Below are positions 35,273-46,688 of a stretch of 64,000 nucleotides of DNA, in pieces. Position 1 is the stretch's first letter. Each line of letters starts with the position of its first letter. Below the pieces are notes generated by a model, which made no database searches, was not told the DNA's origin, and worked only from the letters and a program-made list of their open reading frames with translations. A program made the position numbers and the translations under genes. Source of the DNA: Paramarasmius palmivorus (taxonomy: Eukaryota; Basidiomycota; Agaricomycetes; Agaricales; Marasmiaceae); NCBI GenBank assembly GCA_037176845.1, contig JAYKXP010000003.1, forward strand, positions 806,001-870,000, read 5' to 3'.

Positions 35273-37166
35273 ATGGACATCTTCACACTGGACAAGATAT
35301 TAGCCCTCCTGGGATTCACAATCTCACTGGTTTATCTTCTTGATAGTCACCGCTCTCGAAAGCCGTATCCTCCAGGTTCGATAATACATACTTCCGATTG
35401 TATCGACCTCATACCGGAATTTAGGCCCCACAATTGACTCTGCTCCTCGTAATCAACCATGGTTGGAATATCGTCGATGGTCGAAGGCGTTTGGCATGTT
35501 TCTTGAATAGTGCCGCATCCGTATAATTCTCAATGTATAGCTCTTCAGACAGCGCGTTGATTCACTTTACCGTGAAGGGACGACAAGTTGTTGTGGTGAA
35601 TGAGGTCAAGCATGCCATCGAGGTGCGTCTATCCTACTTAATATCTTCTGCTTCATTCGTTTAACTCGCCGCAGCTTCTTGAAAAAAGGTCCAAGAACTA
35701 CTCCAATCGTCCAACCTTTCCGATGATGGACCTAATAGGCCGCCAAGACAATGTCGGCTTTCAGCCCTACGGTTCACAGCTCAGGCTTTCAAGAAGGTTG
35801 ATTCACGAATCTCTTCGCATTGGTCGTTGGGAAGACATATTGGACGATGAATCAAGCACTTTGCTCGATGGAATTAGGGTATCGCCTGACTCTTATGAGC
35901 AGTTGTTGGCGCAGTTCATTGCCAATGTTATCGTTCGTTACACCTATGGAAAACCTGCGGATTCGGATTATCTTGCGCTAGTCGAGGAAACAGCAAAGCA
36001 TTCGAGTGCCGCTATGATACCCGGAAAATGGCTCATTGACTCGTACCCTTTCCGTTTGTTGCACACCCTTTCGTCATTCACCGGTTTTCTGACATATATT
36101 TCACAGTCAAGTATCTTCCTTCATGGCTTCCTGGAGGTTCCTTTCAAACATGGGCTGCTGAAGCAAAGGAGCTGTACAGAGAGCTCACAGACAAGCCATT
36201 CCAAGAAGTAAAGAAACAGGCTGACGAAAGAGCAAACTGCTTTGTCCGCGACAGTCTCTTTTCTGCCGAGGATGGACTTAAGGGCTCGGTCTCGTACTCG
36301 GAGAAAGTTATCGCTGGAACTGCGGCAAGTCTGTATTCTGCAGCCAACGACACTGTGAGTACCTACGCTTGGGACTGTGTCGTTGTATTTCATTGCAATC
36401 TCATTAGACATTGGCAATGCTTCTGACGGCCTTTCGCTTACTCCAACTTCATCCCAAAGTTCAGGATGCAGCCTACACCGAGATTCGCAGCATTGTAGAG
36501 CACGGCCAGATGCCGACGCTCGCTCAGGTCGACTCGCTCCCATTTCTCAATGCAATCGTCAAAGAAGTCCATCGTTTCCATCCGCCGGTACCTTTGATGC
36601 CCCGGAGTCCTGATAACGGCGATATAATCAACGGCTTGACGATTCCGAGGAAATGTTGGATGTTCAATAACTTATGGCAAGTCCGTTCTCCGCAAAGGTA
36701 ATTACGGCTATACTCATGATACCAGGGCGATGACCCACGATGAAACCATCTACGAGAATCCATTCAGTTTCAACCCATGGCGTTTTCTCGGCGCTGGTAA
36801 CTTGAAGGATCCCCGGGACATTACCTTTGGTTTTGGGCGCAGAAGGTTTGTGTTCCTAATTGTGGAGTCCGATTTACATCGTGGGTAACGAACTGCTTTT
36901 GCTTAGATGTCCCGGCATTGTTCTCGCAAATGCGACTGCCTTACTTGTTCTTGCCCGCGTTATCTCTCAGTTCACACTTCAAGCATCGGAAGAAGAGCGT
37001 AGCGACGACGCTCGGATAGAGTTTAGAACGGGGTTCACGTCGTAAGTTCAACCGCCACATCATGCAGGACAATATGTAAGGTCCACTGAATACGCTTCTC
37101 AGGCCCCCAACACCATTCAAATGTCTATTCATCCCCCGTTCTCATGATGATGGATCCACGCCATAG
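35273..37166 (+). CDS. Cytochrome P450 monooxygenase C
   Basis: ATG 35273 gives a membrane anchor (ILALLGFTISLVYLLDSHRS) and RKPYPPG. The joined exon continues PTIDSAPRNQPWLEYRRWSK, so the usual stretch between PPGP and the first GN box is about ten residues short. Next come IHFTVKGRQVVVVNEV and ELLEKRSKNYSNRPTFPMM. The I-helix region reads GTAASLYSAANDT, joined by an intron to TLAMLLTAFRLL, with AANDTT in place of AGxDT. ExxR is KEVHRFHPPVPLM. PERF-like NPWRFLGAG leads to the heme loop ITFGFGRRRCPGIVLANATA. The C-terminus is KCLFIPRSHDDGSTP. It resembles the O-methylsterigmatocystin-oxidoreductase-like P450s of mushrooms. The catalytic motifs are present, but the altered N-terminus and I-helix may indicate specialisation or early decay. 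Confidence 0.87.
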
Positions 37167-37444
37167 GCTTCTATTCTTAATGCCTGCCGTTCACGCTGAT
37201 GTTAATATTATTCGTACCCTCAATCACTTGACAAGAAACACGGCTACGAGCGCCACTCTCCCGTAAGAAGGAAAGAAGGACAGCTGTGACTTAATACTGT
37301 AACCCCATCACGCATGATGGTTTCGGTTCGTTTTTGGTTTGGTCTGACCCGGATGTTTATGAACTGAGTCGTATGCCTTTGAAGGAATCACGGTGTAGGA
37401 CGCATCATCATCCGCAACACTCGCCCCAAGCTCACTCTCGAACA

Positions 37445-39484
37445 ATGCTCTACCAGACCTTGACGATCGGTGTTCTCCTTCTCGTGGCGTTTCAGTGGTA
37501 TTACAGGCGTCGCCCCAATGTCAGTAGCGAAATATACCATCGCGTTCATTGTCTAAAGGCATCCCACAGCTAGAAACAATACCGGCTGTGGGACATTCAA
37601 GCTCTATTCTCTCGTACATTACCGCGATACGTTATGTGTCAGAGAGTCAGGACCTCATAAGTGAAGGGTACCGGAAGGTGCGTTGTTATATCGTCCATCT
37701 TGTGTTCATGCGTTGATATGATTCTAGTACAAAGGGGGTTTATTTAGGATCCCAATGTTCGACCACTGGCTTGTTGTAGCGACCGATGTACGGAGTGTTG
37801 AGGACATACGGCATGCCCCAGAAGATACATTGTCCTTTTCTCGCGCCTTGGAATTGGCAAGCTCGCTTTACTGTCGTCGTCGTGAGAATTTATACTCATT
37901 TAGCCCTCAGTTCCTGCAATCCGACTATACAGTGGGGCCTGGGATGCGACTCTATCCTTACCACGCGGGATTAATCAGAACAGAGCTTACACGTAACTTA
38001 GCTCTCCTTTCGGACGCGCTCTTCGATGAACAAGCACTTGCATTTAAAGAGTTGATACCACCCAGCACTGGTGAGTTTTCTTGATAGTCTATCGCGCGGA
38101 AGAGCTGGTTGATTTTGCTTTAGGTTGGAGAGCTCATGATATCAAAGATACTTTCATGAAGATTGTGTGTCGCACTAGTAATCGAGTATTCGTTGGCCTA
38201 CCCTTGTGTATGTATGTTTTTGAAGATCAGGCAAAGTGTTCGCCAATTCTCTGTGCAGGTCGTGACCCGGATTACATTGAGCTGAATATCAACTTCACTT
38301 TAGAGCTTGTGAAAGCCGCTATCGCCATCAAGGCATTCCCAACACCGCTGAAATCGTACATACTATAATTTTGGATGATTTTCACTGTCCTGACCACATG
38401 AATAGGCTGGCTTCGCGTTTGTTTAGCAATGTTCGATCTTGCACTCGTCAATGCATGAAACATATCGGCCCCATTGTTGAAGCTCGACGTGCTCGACACA
38501 AGCAAACTGGGATTGAAGAGCCGGTTCGTGAAGAAATGTTGCTCAAAATTTCCCTCACCCACTCAGTTTTATAGAACGACATGCTCATGTGGTGCATGAA
38601 CGCAGCTGAAACGTTGGGCGATGAGAAAGATGTGGATAAACTTGCTCTCCGAATGTTATTGATTAACTTTGGTGCCATTCACACCACTTCATTAGTAGGG
38701 CTTCATTGCAGTGGTGATTTCGCCCTAGAGTAACTCTTTTTTAGAGTCTTGTGTGGGTTGTGTACAACCTAGCCGCACATCCGGAGTATGTTGGACTTCT
38801 CAGAGAAGAGGTTGAATCAATTGTCGCATCGGAGGGATGGACCAAGGCGGGATTGAACAAGATGCGACGGGTTGATAGCTTCGTTCGGGAAACGCTGAGG
38901 GCTGATACGTCTGGTATTTGTATGTCTTGTGCGCTGGAATCTCATTCATTGGCTCACCCGCGTTCCTTAAGGGGCAATGCAACGATACGCTCTCAAACCG
39001 TTCACGTTTTCAACTGGGCAGACGGTTCCCGCTGGAACGATGATCTCTTGCCCAGTATTATCGGTCCAGACCGATGAGGCTCTATATGAGGATGGAAAGA
39101 AATTTAAGCCATGGAGGTTCTATGACATGAGAGACGAAGAGGAGGAAGGGCATAAACATTCATTGCCATCGACAAGGCCTGAATATATCACCTTTGGGCA
39201 CGGGAAAAGTGCATGGTAGGCTGCCTAATAAACCTTGAATGTTCCATGACTAATGTCTCATAGCCCCGGACGCTTCTTTGCTGCGTACGAGCTGAAAGTA
39301 AGTGTGTAAGTCAAACCGTCAGTGCTCATGTTAACGCCTTGGTCTGCTATAGGCTATGCTGGCCCACATTGTGACAACATACGACATCAAGTTCGAAGAT
39401 GGACAGAGGAAGCCGGCGAATGTGTACATTGGCTCTGCGTGTCTGCCTGGAGATGCAAAAATTTTATTTAGGGCAAGGGCGTAG
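37445..39484 (+). CDS. Cytochrome P450 monooxygenase D
   Basis: ATG 37445 gives the anchor LYQTLTIGVLLLVAFQWYYR. After an intron: TIPAVGHSSSILSYITAIRY. Then FRIPMFDHWLVVATDVRSVE and SFSRALEL. A GC-AG intron at 37857-37910 joins this to FLQSDYTVGPGM. Later blocks are DTFMKIVCRTSNRVFVGLPL, then HIGPIVEARRAR, then NDMLMWCMNAAE. The I-helix is LLINFGAIHTTS, the variant found in the fungal CYP group that uses AIHTTS rather than AGxDT. ExxR is VRETLRADTSG. The heme loop is formed over an intron: YITFGHGKSA joined to CPGRFFAAYELK. The stop is TAG at 39482-39484. The group is typical of ascomycete and basidiomycete terpenoid clusters. All core motifs are intact. The stop is 37 bases from the end of the GMC gene. 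Confidence 0.9.
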
Positions 39485-39521
39485 TCGAAGCTGCTATGAA
39501 TGCCAAAGACTCCAAATATAC

Positions 39522-42397
39522 TTACTCATTAACCATACGCAACACCTTAGATGTTTCTTTTGATGATTTCGGCGGCCTATCAGCGATGAGCTCGTGAACA
39601 TAAAAGTTTGCGCAAGTGTTACTCACCCTTTCCGCTATTGCATAGACAGTCGCTTGTGTTTGGGCGGCGAGCTGTATAGGGATAATACTAGCATCGACTA
39701 CCCTCAGATTGATTGTGCCGTAGACTTTCAATGTGCTATCGACGATGCCTGGTGGGATAATCAACTTGAGCTCGGTTGATACTGATGAGCCAGCCTGCCT
39801 CCATTCTCGCGCTTTCCCAGAGCAGCGGTTCCGACAGGATGACTTCCAGCCTAGTCTAAACTTAGCGTTGAAAACAACAGCCTTAGTGTTCAGAACATAC
39901 CCCAGAAGTATCTCGAATGTACCTGAACCCCCAATCAACATAATGCATAGGAAGGCGGATGATACTGCTTACTGCTTGAGCTCTTCGTCCGAGTCGACGC
40001 TCAAATCAGGCAACACCCTCGTGTCGATGATACGGCTAAATGAATCTTGGTTTCCAAGCTTCAGAGCAAATTTCATGATGTCGACTAGAACCTCCAGATC
40101 TTTGAAATCTTGTCAAAAAAATCCGCCTAGATTATTCAATGCAAACCTACCAAATTCCTTCTGTAGAAAAGCAAAGTCCACGCGTGGATGATTGAATGGA
40201 TCAGGACTTGTGATATGCTGCACACGAAAGATAGAGTGAGATATCGTCGCGGGAAATGAAGCAAAGGACTTGCCACACTTCCGCGGCTCATTGGATGCTG
40301 AAATATACCGTGAGTCTGCAAAGCCGAAAACAGGTCAAACATCACGCACCTCTAAGCCGGCCAATACGAAGACGTAACTTTCACCTTGTACTGGGTTGAT
40401 CCACCCCTGCGCTGAAGCTGCTACCTCTGAAATAGCAACCTTGCCCTCCGTAATCCAGGAACGTTGTATCCTATATTGAATCTCTTCTAGTGTCGAAGGT
40501 CTTGGGTTTTGTGAATCGCGATCAAAGATTTCTAGAAGTTGTGCAAATCGTTCTTCATTGACTAGATCTTGTATACGAAGGAAAGCCGTTGTGCTGTCCC
40601 ATGAAGAGTAGGGTCCAGTGCCTGAGGTGTTGCTAAAAAGAAATCATGACTTGCTAATGGACGAATACTTGTAGCCACAACATACTAGATTGCTTGTTGC
40701 TCTGCAGCAAATGTCGCATTGTTACGGAGTTCATCTGAATGGGGTGATTAGACTCAAGTCATTGCTTAACAATTCAGCACCCACCGAAGGTGAGATAGCC
40801 CGGTTTCAGTTGCCACTGTATACCCGGAAATACGTGCTCCTGGCGTTGTCCGTTAGATTGGAGCCGTGTTGAGTAAAAGGTAGACCACCTGTAGATTCTC
40901 TCCGACAGATGGCAGGTCGACGATCACTGGTATTCCGAACTTTTGTAAAAGAGAAGCATTGCCAATACCTTGATCCAAGCGCATGAGTGTACGCACACAA
41001 TATGAAAATACAGTACATGACACACCTGACAATTCGAGTAATTGAGGTGTCTGTATCGTACCAGCAGATAACACGACCTCGCGCGTGGCATTCACTGTAT
41101 ATGGTGTAGACTGGACTACGAATTCGACTCCGGATGCTTTCACATTGGTACTATCAGGGTTGTCCGAGAAATTGATTTTCGTGACCTGAGAAGCAGTGGG
41201 AAACCATAGAGAACGAAACTCTATCTCAAACTTACTTGCGCGCCGAGTAAAATGTGAAGGTTCGACCTTTTGGCTGCATTCGCGCAATAATAGGCAACTG
41301 CAGCATATGATCTGGTGCCCGTCCTTGCATCGATAGATTGCAAAGTATTGGACACGCCGACGTTAGAGCCTCCTTGCTAACAAACGCGTAAGACCTACAA
41401 TTTTATGTATGCGAGGATGACAGGGGAGACTTACGGGCTTGGGATTAGTCTGAACGCCCATCGTGTTGAATGCTCGAACAATGTTGGGAAGGACCTCGGG
41501 ATACCACAAAGAATGAGAAACCTAGTATATCTTGAGCATTAAGGAGAAACGAACAAAATGTAGTATACCTGTAGAGGCCCTTCAAAACCACTAATATTCG
41601 GTAACTCTTCAAGTGTGTCCAACGCTTGCTCCGGTGTAATACCGGGGTATGGATTTCCTGGATATAGCGCGTAGGTTTCAGATTTCTTGAAGAATGGCAA
41701 AAGAGTGTCCCAGTTCCAGGAGTCAGCAGAGTCGAACGCGGACCAGGAGTCATACTCCTCGCGAGAAGCACGGTTGTATCCCATGCCGTTTAATCCGCTA
41801 GAACCACCAAGCATTTTCCCTCTGAGAGGTAAGTCAACATCCACGATGGGAATGGACAAGAGAATACGAACCTTGGAACCGACAGATTTCGTGGAGTAGA
41901 ACCATCATTCACTTCATAAACAAAGTCCCAGTCATAATCCGGATTGGCCTGACCGAGACGAAAAGATTCTGAATGCAAGATCGCTGAGTAACATCAGGGT
42001 ACGCGGTGCAAGACACTCACGGGGAACATCGACAATAGGGTCATTCAGGTGAAACGCTCCGGCTTCTAGTACACCAACATTCACGGTATCATCTTCGGTA
42101 AGTCTGGAAGTCTCGAGCTAAGTTGATGAGAGCAGAATTCGAAGCGTATATTGACCTAGTTGCTAATGCTAAACCTGCGGTTCCACCACCTACAAATCTG
42201 TCAGTAGCAGAAAAATCGAAGCGAGTGATCTCACCAATGATGATGATATCCAATGGCCTCGAAATGAAGGAATGTATCTCGTCAGCACTCGGGGGAAAGC
42301 CGGAAGGAGGTGCACATGTCCGATTGAGGATAGCGAGGGTTTGCGAACAGAAAAGGGCAACAAAACATGTGGCGGCCGTTCGTAAAAATTTCAGCAT
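39522..42397 (-). CDS. GMC oxidoreductase, secreted, aryl-alcohol-oxidase-like
   Basis: ATG at 42397 gives a signal peptide (MLKFLRTAATCFVALFCSQT). The FAD-binding Rossmann loop is DIIIIG joined to GGTAGLALATR. Other GMC blocks are LPLRGKMLGGSSGLNGMGYN (signature 1) and TREVVLSAGTIQTPQLLELS (signature 2, GTIQTPQLL), with IVDLPSVGENLQ. The catalytic C-terminal segment includes PVGTAALGKRENG, joined by a GC-AG intron at 39749-39798 to IVDSTLKVYGTINLRVVDAS and ATVYAIAERV. The stop is at 39522-39524. Family members oxidise primary alcohols with O2, giving H2O2, and need a flavin. Here it could oxidise an alcohol on the cluster product, or be an unrelated lignin-degradation enzyme at the cluster edge. 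It has many short introns; several middle exons are approximate. Confidence 0.87.
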
Positions 42398-43034
42398 CCT
42401 TGACAAGCTCGGGTTTGGGGCTCGAATGAGAGGAACCAGTATTCAGTTATATCGTTCCAGTGATGATGGATGCTCCAACTTTGCGACGAGCATTGTGAGA
42501 AGGTACTGACGCCGCAATATCTTGATTCTGATGAGAATAGAAACTGAATTGAGGGTGATTCGTCTCCCAGAGAGAAGCGGCAACGGCAAGATAGTGTGGT
42601 ATAGAACAAGTGTCAGTGATGTTAATCGTTCAGCGGACGGACCGAGAGCGCGGTCGGGCTGGTCCATCACTTCCATGAACCGAGTTTTCTCACGACCTCA
42701 CACCCATCTGTTAACCTCAATCAGCGATGTCGATGAGTCCGGGTAAGTAAGTATTATCGCCATGCGGCCCTCAATTGCATTCAACTGAATCACTATCACA
42801 AACGCGACCTCTCAATCTGTAACCCGAGAAGACTCATATAGATCAAGAGCTATGAGGCTATACCCTTCAAAGGTTTTTTTTACACCGCCCCTGGACAAAC
42901 TTACCAGAACTGGGCCTCGGGGGTCTGAAGAATGATTGTTCGGGTCCCCTGACACAACTCATATATGTATGTACAATACGCTAGTCTTTCAAAACCCCAG
43001 TTACGGTACACTAACTTCACCTTACTCCTCCAAC
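42398..43034. other. Divergent intergenic region, right edge of the cluster
   Basis: The 637 bases lie between the GMC gene and the first DUF6534 gene. No supported exon is seen. It holds both promoters and marks the probable cluster border. Confidence 0.4.
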
Positions 43035-45047
43035 ATGGCCACAGAGATTCAAGATAATCCACTCATCGTGGATCTCAAAGACAGCTATGGATGTCTGCTC
43101 ATCGGTATCTTTTTGAGTTGTGTCCTGTATGGCGCTTCCTCGCTCCAAGCGTACGTAGGTTCTCACAACATCACTCCGGGATGATTCTGATTGCTCCAAC
43201 ACAGGTTTATCTACTTCTCTCGGTCAGATAGAAGTTCATGGATGTAGAATTTGGCTCTGAACTCGTTTGCAGGTATTGGGATACGGATTCTGTAAAAAGG
43301 AAGGCCTTTGTAAGTAACGCCGATTGCGCACCATTTTCAATCAGGCTCCGTGCTCACCGAACATGCATTGGTCGGTTAGGTGGCGTTTGTATGGTACGTC
43401 CTGTGACCATCTTTGTGCATGCAGGCTTTGAATTCAGTCTGAAATAGGCTTGTGGACACTGCGAATCAGTGTTTAGTGATGCAGAGTGGTCCGTAGTTCT
43501 TACTTTCTCATCGGCAATTCAAACGCGTTGCTGACTTACTCATCCAGTATGGCCCGCTTTGATCCATAGATACGGCAGTCTCATGGAAGTCGGGACCATT
43601 CAACCGTACGTTTTCCGGGTGCTAATGTGCGTTGGCTACTGAGCATCAGAATTATAGGGCGATAACGGTTAGTCCACCAGTCAATTGGTAGCTCAATCTC
43701 CTTGACAATTTGATCTCCAAAGCATCATGCCTGGGTCTCTGTAAGCGTTGCGCAACAATAAAGGGGACTAGAATGCTTACGAAGTCCGTTTATAGCAACT
43801 GGTAGCATTCTGTGTGCAGCTCTTCTTCATCTACAGACTATGGATATGTAAGCGCACTATTAGATGGTATTTGGTATGGCTCTAATCACATTCAACAGTC
43901 AGTCATCGAAATTGGTTCTTCGCTGTACCGATGGTAATTACATTACCCCACCTCAATTACAGATACTCACCTTCCCTTCTACTAGTTCATTATGTCTTTA
44001 TTCCAAATAGGTATGTCGAATCACTGTTGTTGTAATATCCATCAAAGGCTGAAACATCTTACAGTTGTTGTTATACGTGGGTCACTTTCACTCTATCGTT
44101 GCGACGGGTCTGAAATATATTCTGCGATTGCTAGCCTACAATATCATCATGCAAGTCTTTGTCTTTTTGTACTATGAATCGGGTATTGATTTGTTGCCAC
44201 AGCGTCTCACAGGGACAATCGAACAGCCAGATCGCTGCGCATTGGGCAACAGTAAGTGTCTATTCCTTCATTAGATATCCCAACAGGCTGACCAAATGGT
44301 TAATTCAGTCCGTCGTGATGGCTCTTCGCTCCGTTACCGCCGGTGAAGACGTGATTCTAGCTTGTGGAATGATTCTCTTAGTGTTAAAGGACGGAATGCC
44401 AGAGTATCGAAGGTATATTGCTGCTATGCGTTATAGTAAATAGTCTTCCTAACCACTCTGCCAGCACCCGTCGAATGATGTCTCGATTGATTTTCCTCAC
44501 CGCAAACACTGGTTTTTGGTCTGCTGCGGTCGCAATTGTAGAGATCTCTCTGGTGAATTTGTCCTTACTCACTACGGCGCACAACTTTGCTCACAAACTC
44601 GGTTGCCAGGTCGCTTCGTTCCCTTCTGGAATCCAATTCTTGGTCGTTGAGATCCCACTCTGTAATATCTATGTTAACACTCTTCTCGCAAACCTCAACG
44701 CTCGTGAATACGTCCGCGGCGATGATTTCACGGAATACAACTCGACACCGTCTCGCCTCACTGCACGCACCGGCAGCGGGAATAATACGTCTGGGGGTAG
44801 CAATATCTATTTAGGGAGACTGGGTAGTGCAAAATCAGGTTCCCAGCAGATAGTACGTCTGATATCGCTTTGCGACATTCTCTAAGGCTGATTGGATATC
44901 AGGAAAGCCCAATGGTCAAAATCGAGGCCATGGCGGCCTCAGATGCTGGGAAAAAGTCTCAAGAGGTATGTGGAGTCCATCACCCTCATTCGTCTGTAGA
45001 CTGAGCTTCGACCTCAGCGGTCTTTTGATGGTGATCAGGCCGTTTAA
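43035..45047 (+). CDS. DUF6534 multi-pass membrane protein, tandem copy 1
   Basis: ATG 43035 gives MATEIQDNPLIVDLKDSYGC, then LLIGIFLSCVLYGASSLQA, the first helix. Spliced pieces follow: FSRYWDTDSVKRKAF, VWPALIHRYGSLMEVGTIQP, QLVAFCVQLFFIYRLWI, SHRNWFFAVPM, FIMSLFQI, and SVVMALRSVTAGEDVILACG with MILLVLKDGMPEYR. The defining DUF6534 block is RRMMSRLIFLTANTGFWSAA and IYVNTLLANLNAREYVRG. The cytoplasmic tail carries YNSTPSRLTARTG and ends RSFDGDQAV at 45045-45047. About seven membrane helices are expected. The family is abundant in mushrooms and its function is unknown. It needs around ten small introns, and every one matches copy 2 in position and phase as far as I could compare. Confidence 0.87.
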
Positions 45048-46688
45048 TTTCAGACTTCAAAATTTAAGCTTCGAATGCCCACTTGTGTACTATGAAGTCT
45101 TATTGTATCACAACCGCCCGGTGTTGGATTGTTGTTGTAACCACCTATTTTTAACCAGCCATCGTTTTTTAAATCTATCAAGTAGGGAATGATTGAATTT
45201 ATTATTAGCCTTAGAGATCCTGGTAGCACTTTAGTAAGGGATACAGGTTAGTATCCGCCGAGATGTAGAATTATACGCACGCGCTGGGAACGATAGCTCA
45301 TGTAAACAGGAGCTCTTCGTGGTTGTATCGGGATGACTGGACCCTCGGAAGTTTGAACCAAAATCTGTGGGGCTAGTGGTTTTAAGAGAGAGGTGTCAAA
45401 GTGAATCGAGCCAAGTAACTAAAACCCATGTTAGCAAGTGGAAGTACTGTTTCGCTTTGTGAGCGTTTTCATCATGACTGATGAATGGGAAAATCAATCG
45501 TGTCAGTTGGAGGGAGACTCGTGTCAGTGGAGACCTACATGAACGATCAGAGAGTCACTTTGAGTGGTCGTCCTGAAGGACGCATATAACTTGATGTTCG
45601 GATGAATCGAGATTTCCTCGGAGAAGTCGGCCGGATCTCCGAGACCCCGGTCCGACTCGGTGACGGACGCGTACCCTCAACGTCAACAACGTTCAGCGCA
45701 CCGTCACACCCATCAAGGTTTTCTTCCTCTATGTACGCTCACTACGTGCAGGGCGACAATAATCGTGAGGCGCAGAGGTGTGGAGACAGACGATGTATCC
45801 AAATGTAGTAGTTCACCGTGACGAGTTTCTTCAGGTGAGTTGCAATTACCAGAAGATTGATGCAACTTACACAGTCCTAGGACTTTTGATTCATACAACA
45901 TATTTCCGATGATACAGCTGCTTCTAATCATAACTTGCATGGCCCACAAAATCAAGGAATCAATGCTTCATTCAACCTATAGATCCTCGATCATGTCGGC
46001 AGTGCTCCCGTAGTAGTTTGTCCTTGTCCGCCCACTCCACTCGGATCAACTTGCTTCTGCGCTCATCCATGGGCTGTCATAAAGTGCTCCCGACATACTC
46101 CTTTCAATCATATACCAATGACAGAGGCAGACCTCGATACTACTAGCGCGAAATGTTGTCAGGTGGACGACAGATGGGCGGCATTATGTTCTACAACCAA
46201 ATTCGTGACATGCTGGCAATTATTATTCTCCGAGAAAAGACCTACTGGGATCGGAGGCTCGGACTCTGAGCCACAGAAGCTCAAGGTTCATACGCCTTGC
46301 GAATCGAAGATTTTCCTTCGCGAAGCCTTCTACCATCGTTGGGCAACAAGCACATGCGATACCATCGTATCTGGCATGGGATCCGTATGACTGATTGTGG
46401 CACCCGTGGTTTTTGGTAAAGGTGGTCGCTGCGCGGGTACACTAGTCCACCTAAACCGCACGAGCCGTGTTTCTCATGTATCTGGATCTGACTCCCATCA
46501 TCATTTGAATATGTAGGCTATACCTCTGTTCGAGACAGATTTTCCACACAGATGATCATCATTCTCACTACCATCTGATGGTGTGGCTCGAGACTTCATA
46601 TATCCTCGTTCACAAACTCAGACCTCCAGTATCCTTCTGTCGACACCCCGTGGACCCGCGACTTCTCTTCCCCTTTACTTTTTAGAGG
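45048..46688. other. Intergenic region between the DUF6534 copies
   Basis: The 1641 bases contain several short frames but none with recognisable domains or coherent splice chains, and I see no remnant of a third copy. It presumably includes the promoter of copy 2. Confidence 0.4.

Noticed and set aside
37857..37910. P450 D as a pseudogene because of an apparent insertion
   Set aside because: A GC-AG intron removes the extra residues and restores the family alignment; all catalytic motifs are intact.
46118..46390. 90-residue frame between the DUF6534 genes
   Set aside because: It has no domain, no partner exons and composition like intergenic DNA.
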